NCBI GenBank assembly: GCA_016178075.1
Contig: JACOUA010000282.1
Span: 1-32,020, forward strand
Origin: Acidobacteriota bacterium
GTDB lineage: Bacteria; Acidobacteriota; Vicinamibacteria; Vicinamibacterales; JACQTH01
Direction of reading: 5' to 3'
DNA: 32,020 nt
This document shows positions 14,801-23,302 of this stretch, in pieces. Under the pieces are notes generated by a model. The model was not told the origin of the DNA and did not search any database. It saw nothing but the letters and a program-made list of their open reading frames with translations. The first letter of the stretch is position 1, and the number at the start of each line of letters is the position of its first letter. A program made the translations under genes and the position numbers.

Positions 14801-16195
14801 ATGCGGGCCACCGCTGTCGCCTCGATCACGGCCGACCTGCTTCGGATGTACGACAAGGCAGGTCCTCGGTACACGTCGTATCCGACAGCTGTTGAATTCA
14901 GCGACTCGTTTACGGCGGACGCCTATGGTGCGAAGCTCGATGAGGCGGCGACGCTCGACTCCGAGCCGCTCTCGCTCTACCTGCACCTGCCGTTCTGCGA
15001 AGAGCGCTGCACGTTTTGCGGCTGCGCGGTGATTGCCACGCGCCGCCGCGAGGTGGTCTCGCGGTACCTGGATTATCTCCTGCGCGAGATCGGGATGCTC
15101 GCCGATCGCTTGGGTCACCGCCGGCGAGTCATCCAGTATCACTGGGGTGGCGGCACGCCGACCTACCTCACCTCGGCCGAGTTGACGGCGCTCCACGCCG
15201 GCGTGCAGCGTCATTTTGGAATCGATCCGCAGGCCGAGGGCGGCGTCGAGGTCGATCCGCGCGTCACGACACGCGAGCAGATCGACACGCTGCGCGCGCT
15301 GGGATTCAATCGCCTCTCGATGGGCGTCCAGGACTTCACGCCGGAGGTGCAGGAGGCCATCGGTCGCCGCCAGAGCGCGGCCGCGACCCGGTCGCTCTTC
15401 TACGACGCCCGCGGCGCCGGGTTCCACTCGATCAACGTCGACCTCGTGTACGGATTGCCGCGTCAGCGACTGGAAACATTCAGCCGCACGATTGAATCGG
15501 TGGTCGAGATGCGCCCGGAGCGGGTCGCGGTCTACTCGTACGCGCACGTGCCGTGGCTGCGAGCGAACCAGAAGAAGATCGAGCCTCGCGATCTGCCCTC
15601 GCCGGAGCTGAAGCTCGACCTGTTCGGCGCCGCGGTCGACGTGTTCCTGGACGCGGGCTACCGCCAGATTGGGATGGACCATTTCGCGCGCCCGGATGAC
15701 GAGTTGGCCCGCGCGGCCGAGCGGGGCGCTCTCCACCGGAACTTCATGGGGTACACGACCAGGCTGGCGACCGACATGGTGGCGGCGGGCCTCACCGCGA
15801 TCGGCGACATCCGCGGCGCGTATGCGCAGAATGTGAAGAAGCTGTCGTCCTATTACGCGGCCCTCGATGCCGGACGGTTTCCGATCGAGCGCGGCTTGCC
15901 GCTGACGCGGGACGATCTGCTCAGGCGCTTCGTCATCACGCAGCTCATGTGCAATTTCACGGTTGACCTTGCCGAGGTCGAGCGCCGCTTCGGGGTGTCG
16001 GTCGAGGATTACTTTGCGCGGGAGCTGATCGCGCTGGCCTCAGGTCCCGCGGCGCACGGGTTCGTGACGATGAGACCGGATCGCTTGCAGGTGACGGTGC
16101 GAGGCCGGTTGTTCGTCAGGAACATCTGCATGGTGTTCGACCACTATCTGCGGCAGAAGCCAGTGGAGCAGCGGATGTTTTCCCGAACGATTTGA
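14801..16195 (+). CDS. hemN: Oxygen-independent coproporphyrinogen III oxidase (radical SAM)
   Basis: About 464 aa, near the usual HemN length. Signature N-terminus YDKAGPRYTSYPTAVEF, then the radical-SAM cluster motif in LPFCEERCTFCGC (CxxxCxxC plus the extra Cys typical of HemN), the SAM-binding GGGTPTYL, and later NRLSMGVQDF, MDHFARPDDEL and FMGYTT. It decarboxylates coproporphyrinogen III to protoporphyrinogen IX without oxygen in the cytoplasm. ATG 14801 gives the N-terminal length expected from known HemN proteins; GTG 14756 is an in-frame alternative. hemH follows about 23 nt downstream. Confidence 0.94.
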   Translation: MRATAVASITADLLRMYDKAGPRYTSYPTAVEFSDSFTADAYGAKLDEAATLDSEPLSLYLHLPFCEERCTFCGCAVIATRRREVVSRYLDYLLREIGMLADRLGHRRRVIQYHWGGGTPTYLTSAELTALHAGVQRHFGIDPQAEGGVEVDPRVTTREQIDTLRALGFNRLSMGVQDFTPEVQEAIGRRQSAAATRSLFYDARGAGFHSINVDLVYGLPRQRLETFSRTIESVVEMRPERVAVYSYAHVPWLRANQKKIEPRDLPSPELKLDLFGAAVDVFLDAGYRQIGMDHFARPDDELARAAERGALHRNFMGYTTRLATDMVAAGLTAIGDIRGAYAQNVKKLSSYYAALDAGRFPIERGLPLTRDDLLRRFVITQLMCNFTVDLAEVERRFGVSVEDYFARELIALASGPAAHGFVTMRPDRLQVTVRGRLFVRNICMVFDHYLRQKPVEQRMFSRTI

Positions 16196-16218
16196 CGAGG
16201 CCCAAGCCCAAAGCCAAC

Positions 16219-17244
16219 ATGAATCCAATGACCGCCGTCCTGCTGTACAACCTCGGCGGCCCCACGACGCTCGACGAGGTCGAGCCGTTTCTGACGGAGC
16301 TGTTCTCCGATCGCGACATCATCGCGCTGCCCGCCGGCGCGATGATTCAGCCCGCGTTCGGCCGGGCGCTCGCGAAGTGGCGGGCGCCGTCGGTGCGCGA
16401 GAACTACCGGCGCATCGGCGGTGGGTCGCCGATTCGAGCGTCGACGGCCGGCCAGGCCAGGCTGCTGGAGACCCGGCTGAACGCAGGCCGCGGGACCCGC
16501 GCGGGATCATTCAGGGTGTTCGTGTCGATGCGCTACCTGAAGCCGAGCATCGGCGATGCGCTCCGCAAGATCCGAGCCGAAGGCATCACCCGTATCGTCA
16601 CCCTGTCCCTGTTTCCGCACTGGTCACACGCCACGACGGGCTCGTGGAGGCACGAGCTGGAGCGGGTGCTCCAATCGTCCGAGTGGCGGGATGCAGGCTT
16701 CGACGTCACCGACATCGATCGATATCCTGCAGAGCCTTTCTATCTCGATGCCCTCGCCGATACGGTACGGCACGCGCTCGATCGGTTCTCGCCGGCCGTT
16801 CGATCGGATGCGGTGATTCTCTTCAGCGCGCACGGCTTGCCCCAGGCGCTCGTGGATCGTGGCGATCCCTACGTGACGGACATCGAAGCCACGCGGTCCG
16901 GCGTGTGGGAGCGCCTGCGGGTTTCCAACCGGCAGCTCCTCGGCTACCAGTCGCGGGTGGGTCCGGTGCGGTGGATCGGCCCCGGCACCGACGAGTTGAT
17001 CGACCGGCTGGGCCAGGAGGGCGTGAAACACCTCCTCATCGTGCCCCTCTCCTTCGTGTCCGATCACATCGAGACGCTGTACGAGATCGATCTCCTGTTC
17101 GCGGAACGGGCCAAGCGCGCCGGCATTCGTGAATGCCTTCGGAGCGAGGCGCTGAACGGTCATCCTGGGTTCATCGAGGCGCTGGGGCAGCTCGTCGAGC
17201 GGCACCTGGCGGCTGCGGGCGAGCCCGTGCGAGTGTTTGCATGA
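16219..17244 (+). CDS. hemH: Ferrochelatase
   Basis: 341 aa. Begins TAVLLYNLGGPTTLDEVEPF, the family start. The active-site His is in ILFSAHGLPQ; other conserved parts are FVSMRYLKPSI, SLFPHWSHATTGSW, and VPLSFVSDHIETLYEID with the second catalytic Glu/Asp region. It inserts Fe(II) into the porphyrin macrocycle. ATG 16219 is chosen because the conserved region starts immediately; a TTG at 16192 overlapping the hemN stop is an alternative. The stop overlaps the hemY start by 4 nt (ATGA), so the two are translationally coupled. Confidence 0.94.
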   Translation: MNPMTAVLLYNLGGPTTLDEVEPFLTELFSDRDIIALPAGAMIQPAFGRALAKWRAPSVRENYRRIGGGSPIRASTAGQARLLETRLNAGRGTRAGSFRVFVSMRYLKPSIGDALRKIRAEGITRIVTLSLFPHWSHATTGSWRHELERVLQSSEWRDAGFDVTDIDRYPAEPFYLDALADTVRHALDRFSPAVRSDAVILFSAHGLPQALVDRGDPYVTDIEATRSGVWERLRVSNRQLLGYQSRVGPVRWIGPGTDELIDRLGQEGVKHLLIVPLSFVSDHIETLYEIDLLFAERAKRAGIRECLRSEALNGHPGFIEALGQLVERHLAAAGEPVRVFA

Positions 17245-18767
17245 CGCGCGTCGCCATCGTCGGCGGCGGCATCGGGGGCCTCGCGCTGGCTGAAGCGCTG
17301 GACAGGTTGTCGGACGCCGCGGATCCGGTCGATGTCATCGTGTTCGAACGGAGCGACCGCGCCGGTGGGAACATCCGAACCGAGCGATTCGACGGCTATC
17401 TCTGCGAGCGGGGGCCGAACGGGTTTCTCGACAACGCGCCAGCCACCCTGGCGCTCGTCGGTCGCCTCGGACTGGCGCCGCTCGTGCTCTCCAGCAACGA
17501 TGCTGCGCGCCGGCGGTTCGTGTTCGCGCGCGGCCGGCTCCACGAGATTCCCACCTCGGTGACCGCCTTCGCGCGCAGCGATTTGTTGTCGTTCAGGGGC
17601 AAGCTGCGGTTGCTGGCGGAGCCGTTCGCGCGGGGACGAGTGGACCCGGATGAGAGCATCCATGACTTTGCGGCACGGCGCATCGGTCGAGAGGCTGCGG
17701 CGCTGCTCGTCGACCCGATGGTCTCCGGCATCTTCGCCGGGGACTCGCGCACGCTGTCCTTGCGCGCGTGCTTCCCGAAGATGTGGGAGATGGAGACGCG
17801 GTACGGCAGCCTGGTGCGCGCAATGTTCGCGAGGCGACGCGCGCGTCGCCGCGTCGCGGCCGCAGAGAGCGCCCTCGGCGCGCCAGCCGGTCGGCTGACC
17901 TCGTTTCGCGGCGGGATGCAGGATCTGGTCGACGCGCTGGTCCGCGCCCTCGGGCACAGGGTCCGGCTCGGCACCTCTGTCGTCGGCATCCACGAACGCG
18001 CCGAACTCGATGCGCATCACGGGATCCGAACCGACACGCGCTCGACGCGCTTCGTCCTCACGTTGGAGGATGCACCTCCCGTGGACGCCGACGCGGTCAT
18101 CCTCGCAGGCTCGGCCGCCCAATCATCGCGACTGCTCCAGCCAGTCGATGCGAGGCTGGCCCGTGCGATTGGCGGGATCGCGACCGCGCCGCTGGCGGTG
18201 GTCTGCCTCGGCTTCGACGCGGCGTCGCGGTCTCAGTCCGGGCCAGTGAACGCCGGCGGGCACAATCTGATCGCCGACGGCTTCGGCTTCCTCGTGCCGC
18301 GCGGGGAAGGTCCACGTGCGCTCGGCGTGCTCTGGGACTCGAGCATCTATTCGGGCCGCGCGCCACACGGTCGCGTGCTGATGCGCGCGATGTTCGGAGG
18401 CGCGCACGATCCCGAAGCGGTAACGTTGTCGGACGCGGAGTTGCTTCTCCAGGCCCGTGCCGATCTCCAGCACACCATGGGTCTGACGGATGCCCCACTC
18501 TTCAGTCTGGTCGTTCGACACCGCGTCGGCATCCCGCAGTACACAATCGGCCACCAGTCGAGGCTCGACCTGATCGCGTCGCTGCTTCACCTTCACCCCG
18601 GACTCTTCGTCGCCGGCCACTCCTATCGCGGCGTGTCGATGAACGCCTGCATTGCGGACGCGGATCCGCTCGCGCGCCGTGTGCTGGACGCTCTGGCCGC
18701 AAGGCGGTATCCAGCGGTGGAGTCCATCGGTGCCGCCGGCGGGCACCGCGTCTGCAGCGTGGCCTAG
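17241..18767 (+). CDS. hemY: Protoporphyrinogen/coproporphyrinogen oxidase (FAD-dependent, HemY-type)
   Basis: 508 aa. An N-terminal Rossmann FAD motif (TRVAIVGGGIGGLALAEAL), then ERSDRAGGNIRTE and the family block RGPNGFLDN, PKMWEMETRYGSL in the middle, and the C-terminal FAD-contact region LFVAGHSYRGVSMNACI. HemY enzymes oxidise protoporphyrinogen IX (or coproporphyrinogen III) by six electrons, usually using oxygen. Pairing with oxygen-independent HemN suggests a facultative or microaerobic host, or use of another acceptor. The ATG lies in an ATGA overlap with hemH. The protein is somewhat Arg/Ala-rich (ARRRARRRVAAAES) in one loop. Confidence 0.92.
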   Translation: MTRVAIVGGGIGGLALAEALDRLSDAADPVDVIVFERSDRAGGNIRTERFDGYLCERGPNGFLDNAPATLALVGRLGLAPLVLSSNDAARRRFVFARGRLHEIPTSVTAFARSDLLSFRGKLRLLAEPFARGRVDPDESIHDFAARRIGREAAALLVDPMVSGIFAGDSRTLSLRACFPKMWEMETRYGSLVRAMFARRRARRRVAAAESALGAPAGRLTSFRGGMQDLVDALVRALGHRVRLGTSVVGIHERAELDAHHGIRTDTRSTRFVLTLEDAPPVDADAVILAGSAAQSSRLLQPVDARLARAIGGIATAPLAVVCLGFDAASRSQSGPVNAGGHNLIADGFGFLVPRGEGPRALGVLWDSSIYSGRAPHGRVLMRAMFGGAHDPEAVTLSDAELLLQARADLQHTMGLTDAPLFSLVVRHRVGIPQYTIGHQSRLDLIASLLHLHPGLFVAGHSYRGVSMNACIADADPLARRVLDALAARRYPAVESIGAAGGHRVCSVA

Positions 18768-18906
18768 TCATCGGCCTTCCGTGGGATCTCACCGCTCGCG
18801 ACATGTTCGTCCCGACGTGCGACGCCGACACTCCACCCGGCGAACACGATGCCCTGAAGGGCGCGGTCGCGCATCACGAACGCCGATGCCGGCGGCCGCC
18901 GTCCCG

Positions 18907-18984
18907 GAGCGGACGCGAGAGTTCGGGATTCGGATGGCGCTGGGTGCGCGGTACAGGGCCGCACCAGGCGGTCTGTCGACGTGA
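18907..18984 (+). pseudogene. Remnant of a MacB/FtsX-type ABC permease
   Basis: One plus-strand frame reads PERTREFGIRMALGAR and then stops at 18982-18984. REFGIRMALGA is the hallmark cytoplasmic motif of MacB-like permeases, especially the multi-copy permease family of Acidobacteriota. Neither the upstream membrane domain nor the downstream helices are present, so this is a fragment left by deletion. On the opposite strand at about 18820-18885 the words VMRDRALQGIVFAGWSVGV faintly resemble the part that should follow the motif, which might indicate a local inversion; this is weak. The remaining bases of 18768-18998 show no gene. Confidence 0.5.
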
Positions 18985-18998
18985 GGTCGGAGTGCACC

Positions 18999-19454
18999 TT
19001 ACGCGGAGTCCACCGGCGCGATGACGGCCAGGTGGCTGGGTTTCGCGCCCACCACCGCCTTCAACGGAATGCCGCGATCGAACGTGGCGAGCCGGCCGCC
19101 GCGTGACATCGCCAGACCCAGCAGGTAGACATCAGTCACGTGCCGATGGCTGCCGACGAACGATGGATCGAAGACCGCACCATCTCTTAGGGACAGGGCG
19201 TCTGGCCAGAACTGATGTGTATTGATCCGACAAAACCTGCGCATGCGCGCGACAAGTTCTGCGGGACGGAATACCTCGCCGCCGCGGGCCGGATTGGACA
19301 ACACGCGCACGAAACCATTCTCGGTCAGCGGGCAGGTCGCCCATCCCTCGGCCTGATTGTCAGAGAACCAGTCGTGGGCCGTCTCGTGATGCACGTGTTC
19401 AGGGTCGAAGAGGGCCACGAGCACGTTGACGTCGAGCAGCGCCGCCCGACTCAC
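18999..19454 (-). CDS. vapC: PIN-domain toxin (VapC)
   Basis: 151 aa with the PIN acidic residues in place: Asp in ALLDVNVLVALF, Glu in LTENGFVRVLSNP, Asp in TDVYLLGLA and Asp in LATFDRGI. The start is a GTG that overlaps the antitoxin stop by 4 nt (GTGA), the usual coupling in VapBC operons. LDVNVLVALFD...HHETAHDWF is typical of the subgroup whose members cleave tRNA or 23S rRNA; the exact target is unknown. It is the second PIN protein in the window (see 1-384); the two differ clearly in sequence. Confidence 0.9.
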   Translation of the reverse strand: MSRAALLDVNVLVALFDPEHVHHETAHDWFSDNQAEGWATCPLTENGFVRVLSNPARGGEVFRPAELVARMRRFCRINTHQFWPDALSLRDGAVFDPSFVGSHRHVTDVYLLGLAMSRGGRLATFDRGIPLKAVVGAKPSHLAVIAPVDSA

Positions 19455-19675
19455 GGGTCATCTCGCAGCTCGTTCACCATCTTCATGGTCATCCGCGGGG
19501 CCCCGGGTCGGCGGGGAAGGACCGGTACCCCGTTCCGCAGGCGCATCGTCTGCACCGGTTCGAGTGCTTTGCGAGCAAGCTGGGACAACACCTGACCCGC
19601 CGTCAGCCGGCGGCTGGCCGCGATCTCCTTCGCCGCCTGGAGCACATCGTCGTCGATATCCAGCGTGGTCCGCAT
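19451..19675 (-). CDS. vapB: Ribbon-helix-helix antitoxin (VapB-like)
   Basis: 74 aa from the ATG at 19675. The N-terminus MRTTLDIDDDVLQAAKEIAA is a ribbon-helix-helix DNA-binding fold, followed by SRRLTAGQVLSQLARKALE, and a C-terminal tail (PVLPRRPGAPRMTMKMVNEL) that should wrap the toxin. It neutralises the downstream VapC and likely represses its own promoter. An upstream in-frame ATG at 19696 would add 7 residues and is not needed for the fold. The operon promoter should lie within 19676-19720. Confidence 0.88.
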   Translation of the reverse strand: MRTTLDIDDDVLQAAKEIAASRRLTAGQVLSQLARKALEPVQTMRLRNGVPVLPRRPGAPRMTMKMVNELRDDP

Positions 19676-19726
19676 GATGTGATCATCAGGCATCACGCAT
19701 CAGATGTCAACCGCGGAAACGCCTAA

Positions 19727-19753
19727 AAACAAAGGCCGCGCTTGCGCGCGGCC
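19727..19753 (-). terminator. Intrinsic terminator of the gamma-glutamyltransferase gene
   Basis: Arms 19734-19741 and 19746-19753 (ggccgcgc / gcgcggcc) with a 4-nt loop form a perfect 8-bp GC stem. Read on the minus strand it is followed by TTTGTTTTT, the classic U-rich tail. It lies about 85 nt past the stop at 19839. It also insulates the vapBC pair from read-through. Confidence 0.85.
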
Positions 19754-19838
19754 TCGTCAGAACGCTACCCGGGCGGATCTCCCACCCCAACGGGCTGGTG
19801 GGCGCGTTGAAGACCCCGGTTTGAAGGTCACCACATGT

Positions 19839-21665
19839 TTACCGGGCCCAGGCGTACGCCTCGACGCGCGGATCGGCGCCCGCGCTCAGCACGCCGTGCT
19901 TCATATCCACCACGATCCCCGCGAGCGAGCCCATCGACCACGGCGCGCCCGCGCGCAGCTTGTGTCCCTTGGCCAGGAGCTCCTTCTGCACCGACTCGGG
20001 AACCCGCGATTCGACGGACAAGTCACCCGGATACATCGTGTGCGGGAACGGCGACGCCGGGAAGCTGCGGGTCGCCCACCGCGGCGCCTCGATGGCCTGC
20101 TGCACGTTCATGCCGAAGTCGACCATGTTGATGAGCGTCTGCATCGTCCGCATGATCTGATCGTCGCCGCCCGGGCTGCCCAGCACCATGAACGGCTGGC
20201 CGTCTTTCATCACCAGCGTGCTCTGGAGCGTGCTGCGCGGCCGCTTGCCCGGTTCGAGCGCGTTCGTCTCGCCCGGCACGAGCGAGTAGTAGTCGCCGCG
20301 GCAGGTGAAGATGAGACCGGTGTCGCCCATGACGACCCCGGTACCGAACCCGCTGTGCAGGCTCGGCTCGAAGCTCACCATGTTCCGATCCTTGTCCACG
20401 ACCGAGATGTAGCTGGTATCGCCGGTGTGGTCGGATTCGCCTTCGTAGTTGATGACGGGATCACGGCCGCCCTGCGGTTCGGTCGTTTTCATGTACTTCG
20501 AGGGGTTGCCCCAACGAAGCTCGAGCGACGCTTTGTTCGGGTCGATCATCGCGCGGCGGTCGGCCGCGTACGGCTTCGATAAGAGGCCCTCGTACGGGAT
20601 CTTCACGAAGTCCATGTCGCCGAGGTACTTCTCACGATCGCCGAAGGCGAGCTTCAGCGCCTCGGCGCTCGCGTGGATGAACGCGGCGCTGTTGTGCCCC
20701 ATCTTCTTCAGGTCGTAGCCCTCCAGGATATTCAGCGTGAAAAGCTCGGCCGGACCCTGGTTGGCCGACGGGTTCTTGTAGACCTCGTAGCCCCGATAGT
20801 TCGTCGAGACCGGCGTTTCGACCTTCGCGCTGAAACCGGCGAAGTCCTCGTAACGATAGAGCCCGCCGTTCTTCTCGGAGAAGTCGGCCATCGTCCGCGC
20901 AATGTCTCCTTTATAGAAGCGATCGCGCGCGGCTTTGAGCGCCTCGTGGCGGCCCTTGCCGGCAGCGGTCTTCTCCGACTCGACGAGCTTGCGCAGCGTG
21001 CGCCCGGCGTCCGGGTTGCGGAAGATCTCGCCGGCCTCCGGCGCCTTTCCGTTCGGGAAGTACACCTTCATCGTCGACGGGTACTTCCGGATCTTCTGCG
21101 ACCCCGAGATGGCGCGCGCGAGGCCTTCACTGGCTGGGAACCCGTTCTCCGCCACGTCGATCGCCGGCGCGAGCACCTGCGCGAAGTTCATCGTGCCCCA
21201 CTGATCGAGCATGAGGTACCACGCGTCGACCACGCCGGGAAGCGAGGCCGCGAGCAGGCCGTCACTGTTGGGCAGCTTGCCGTCGTTGTGCTGCTTGTAC
21301 CAGTCGATCGTCGCCAGCTTCGGCGCGGTTCCCTCACCGTTGATCGAGAAGACCTTCTTCGACTTCGCGTCGTACACGAGGACGACGGTGTCGCTGCCGT
21401 AGCCGTTCGAGCCCGGGTCCACCAGCGCGAGGACCGCTTGACCTGCGACGGCCGCGTCGAAGGCGTTGCCGCCGGCCTCGAGAATCCGAACCGCGGCCTC
21501 GGTGGCCTGCGACTTCATCGAGGAGACCGCGTACTGCCGGCCCCGGATGACCGGCCGCATCGTCCGGCCAGGGCCCTGGTTTTCGGAGGGCTCCTGGGCA
21601 TGGAATCCGACGGAGAGCGTCAGGAGCAACGCGCCCGCGAGAGAGAACGAGGAACGGCGCATCAC
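19839..21665 (-). CDS. ggt: Secreted gamma-glutamyltransferase family protein
   Basis: 608 aa, the usual family size. A signal peptide (SFSLAGALLLTLSVGFHAQ) is followed by AVSSMKSQATEAAVRILEAGGNAFDAAVA in pieces typical of Ggt, and the large-subunit signature (LVDPGSNGYGSDT). Autoprocessing should occur before Thr417 in GDTSYISVVD, where most enzymes have TTH; the small subunit then begins with the catalytic Thr. GSPGGDDQI matches the glycine-rich loop that in Ggt holds the oxyanion site (consensus GSPGG). It would hydrolyse or transfer gamma-glutamyl groups, for example from glutathione, in the periplasm. Monocistronic, with its own terminator. A cephalosporin acylase-like role is possible because subfamily members differ in substrate. 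Confidence 0.92.
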   Translation of the reverse strand: MMRRSSFSLAGALLLTLSVGFHAQEPSENQGPGRTMRPVIRGRQYAVSSMKSQATEAAVRILEAGGNAFDAAVAGQAVLALVDPGSNGYGSDTVVLVYDAKSKKVFSINGEGTAPKLATIDWYKQHNDGKLPNSDGLLAASLPGVVDAWYLMLDQWGTMNFAQVLAPAIDVAENGFPASEGLARAISGSQKIRKYPSTMKVYFPNGKAPEAGEIFRNPDAGRTLRKLVESEKTAAGKGRHEALKAARDRFYKGDIARTMADFSEKNGGLYRYEDFAGFSAKVETPVSTNYRGYEVYKNPSANQGPAELFTLNILEGYDLKKMGHNSAAFIHASAEALKLAFGDREKYLGDMDFVKIPYEGLLSKPYAADRRAMIDPNKASLELRWGNPSKYMKTTEPQGGRDPVINYEGESDHTGDTSYISVVDKDRNMVSFEPSLHSGFGTGVVMGDTGLIFTCRGDYYSLVPGETNALEPGKRPRSTLQSTLVMKDGQPFMVLGSPGGDDQIMRTMQTLINMVDFGMNVQQAIEAPRWATRSFPASPFPHTMYPGDLSVESRVPESVQKELLAKGHKLRAGAPWSMGSLAGIVVDMKHGVLSAGADPRVEAYAWAR

Positions 21666-21765
21666 GTGTTCACCTCCCGGAAGATCGCTGGATCAGGCCA
21701 AAAACAGGCCGTCTCGAAAGATAGCGCTGCTGCGGGACCCATCGTGCACAGCCCTGACGCGATTG

Positions 21766-22167
21766 TCAACGCACCCGGATGTCGATGGCGAGATCCTTTT
21801 CGAGTCGAAACCGTGCTTCCGCGAAGCGGGGCGCCCGCATCCGCGGCCGCACGTTGCCCGACACGCCCCAGGCTTCCCGCGGGATCCCGAGCGGATTCTT
21901 GTCGAATTTCCGGTTGTCGTTCTGATCGTGAAGCACCGTGACGGCGTAGATGCCCGGCGCGACGCCCTCGAACGTCGTGGTCGCCGTGTGGTTGTGGATC
22001 GATACGTAGATCGTCCGGATGGCGTGCTCGATGTCTTCCGGGAATCCTCGCGGAGCCTTCCAGAGCGCAATGCCGGCGGACCCGCGATCGTTCGGAAACC
22101 CGGCGATTCTAACGATGAGCTTGACGCCGGTCTTATCAGGCTCTGCTTGAATGTGCGCGTGCGCCAT
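21766..22167 (-). CDS. DUF2141-like protein
   Basis: 133 aa from the ATG at 22167. The pattern IRTIYVSIHNHTATTTFEGVAPGIYAVTVLHDQNDN and NRKFDKNPLGIPREAWGVSGN is characteristic of DUF2141: a beta-sandwich with a YAV-x2-HDxNxNxxxD core that looks like a calcium or metal loop, then GxPxExxGxSN. Most relatives are secreted, but here no signal peptide is visible (MAHAHIQAEPDKTGVK), so either the start differs or the protein is cytoplasmic. The long in-frame extension upstream to 22458 is the reverse strand of the neighbouring gene. Divergent from the gene at 22211. Confidence 0.78.
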   Translation of the reverse strand: MAHAHIQAEPDKTGVKLIVRIAGFPNDRGSAGIALWKAPRGFPEDIEHAIRTIYVSIHNHTATTTFEGVAPGIYAVTVLHDQNDNRKFDKNPLGIPREAWGVSGNVRPRMRAPRFAEARFRLEKDLAIDIRVR

Positions 22168-22210
22168 AGTACTGTGCCCGCCACTCACGATGAGCAAGGA
22201 GGCACATGTC

Positions 22211-22510
22211 ATGCGCACGCTTCTGAAGATCTCGATCCCCGTTGAGGCCGGCAACGACTCCATCAAGAGCGGCATCCTGCCGAGGACCCTGGAGGCGACG
22301 GTGAGCCAGCTCAAACCCGAAGCCGCGTACTTCTTCACGGAAAACGGCAAGCGAACGGCGTTCATTTTTTTCGATCTCAAGGATCCGTCGGACATTCCGG
22401 TCATCGCCGAGCCGCTGTTCATGGGATTCAACGCGGAGATCGAATTCAAGCCGGTCATGAACCAGGCTGACCTCCAAGCGGGGCTCGGGCGCGCGATGGC
22501 GAATGTCTGA
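22211..22510 (+). CDS. Conserved-looking small protein, unknown function
   Basis: 99 aa with an excellent ribosome site (AAGGAGG, 8 nt before ATG 22211). The sequence MRTLLKISIPVEAGNDSI, AAYFFTENGKRTAFIFFDL and IAEPLFMGFNAEIEFKPVM alternates strands and helices like a small ferredoxin-like alpha/beta (dimeric barrel) fold, as in DUF3303-type or muconolactone-isomerase-like proteins. No catalytic motif is recognised. It is divergent from the DUF2141-like gene, and its stop directly abuts the stop of the convergent gene at 22511 with no spacer. Confidence 0.75.
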   Translation: MRTLLKISIPVEAGNDSIKSGILPRTLEATVSQLKPEAAYFFTENGKRTAFIFFDLKDPSDIPVIAEPLFMGFNAEIEFKPVMNQADLQAGLGRAMANV

Positions 22511-23236
22511 CTACTTGCCGAGGCGCGGCTGGAAGCGGAACGAGTTGAAAAATGATCCGAAGTACCACTCGTACATCGTGCCGAACTTGCTGTTCGCGCT
22601 GAGTTCGTATACGAAGCCGTCCTTGAGGCACTTCACGATCCATTGCCCCTCGCTCTGCGCGTACCAGGCCTCGGCGCCGTCGAGCGTGATCCAGCGGACC
22701 GTGACGCCGGTGATCGGCTTGGTGGGGTCGACCTCGGGAACAGGCGAGCCGGGCGGGCCGCCCACCGCGATACTGGGAGTCGGCTTCCCCTGCTCAGTTC
22801 CGGGCGCCGGACTCTTCGCACCGAGAAGCGCCGCCGCCCCCGGCTGTCCGGCCTCGGCGGCGACCGTGCCTGCGGCACCGGTCGCCGCGCCGGGTTGGCC
22901 GGCTGTCGCGGGTTTCGGCAGGCCCGTTTCGTTCGTGAGGCCCGCGGGTGTGCCGCTCAACGTCTTGAGGAGCACGACCAGCAGATCGTCGAGGCTCTGA
23001 CCCTCAGGGTTCTCGGCGACGCGGATCTGCATCCAGATGGCGTCGGACCCCGGCATCACGAAGCGCACGCCGTCGGAGAGCGTCTTGGCATCGATTGTCC
23101 ACCACGCGGGATAGTCGACCGAATAGCCAAAGAGCGTGTTGTTGTATTTCGCAGCGTCGGCGGCGGAACCGTGCGCGAGGGTGAAGATCAGCGCGAGCGG
23201 CACGAGAAGCCGCGGGCGCCAAGCAGAAGCTCGCAT
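22511..23236 (-). CDS. Secreted protein of unknown function with low-complexity linker
   Basis: 241 aa. Signal peptide (LLVPLALIFTLAHGSAADA), then YNNTLFGYSVDYPAWWTID, a PsbP-like opening found in many exported proteins, an Ala/Gly/Pro/Gln-rich linker at about residues 105-165 (AGQPGAATGAAG and similar), and a C-terminal module GVTVRWITLDGAEAWYAQ through YEWYFGSFFNSFRFQP. The two folded halves appear to be one domain interrupted by the linker. Envelope location is expected. No function can be assigned. Confidence 0.72.
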   Translation of the reverse strand: MRASAWRPRLLVPLALIFTLAHGSAADAAKYNNTLFGYSVDYPAWWTIDAKTLSDGVRFVMPGSDAIWMQIRVAENPEGQSLDDLLVVLLKTLSGTPAGLTNETGLPKPATAGQPGAATGAAGTVAAEAGQPGAAALLGAKSPAPGTEQGKPTPSIAVGGPPGSPVPEVDPTKPITGVTVRWITLDGAEAWYAQSEGQWIVKCLKDGFVYELSANSKFGTMYEWYFGSFFNSFRFQPRLGK

Positions 23237-23255
23237 CAGGTCTCAAGGCTAACAT

Positions 23256-23295
23256 GAAGAATTGACGGTTGACGATTGGCGATTGACGATTGAGG
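23256..23295. repeat. Heptamer repeat array, copy 1
   Basis: The sequence gaagaattga (23256-23265) leads into five 7-mers: ATTGACG, GTTGACG, ATTGGCG, ATTGACG, ATTGAGG. The last unit supplies part of the ribosome site (GAGGAGG) of the gene at 23303. A related array with the same gaagaattga edge lies at 24009-24063, so the two bracket the broken lipoprotein gene. Confidence 0.7.
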
Positions 23296-23302
23296 AGGAC
23301 AT

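Noticed and set aside
14210-15736. 508-codon minus-strand frame opposite the GNAT-like gene and hemN
   Set aside because: hemN on the other strand carries unmistakable radical-SAM motifs; the antisense frame is Arg-rich noise.
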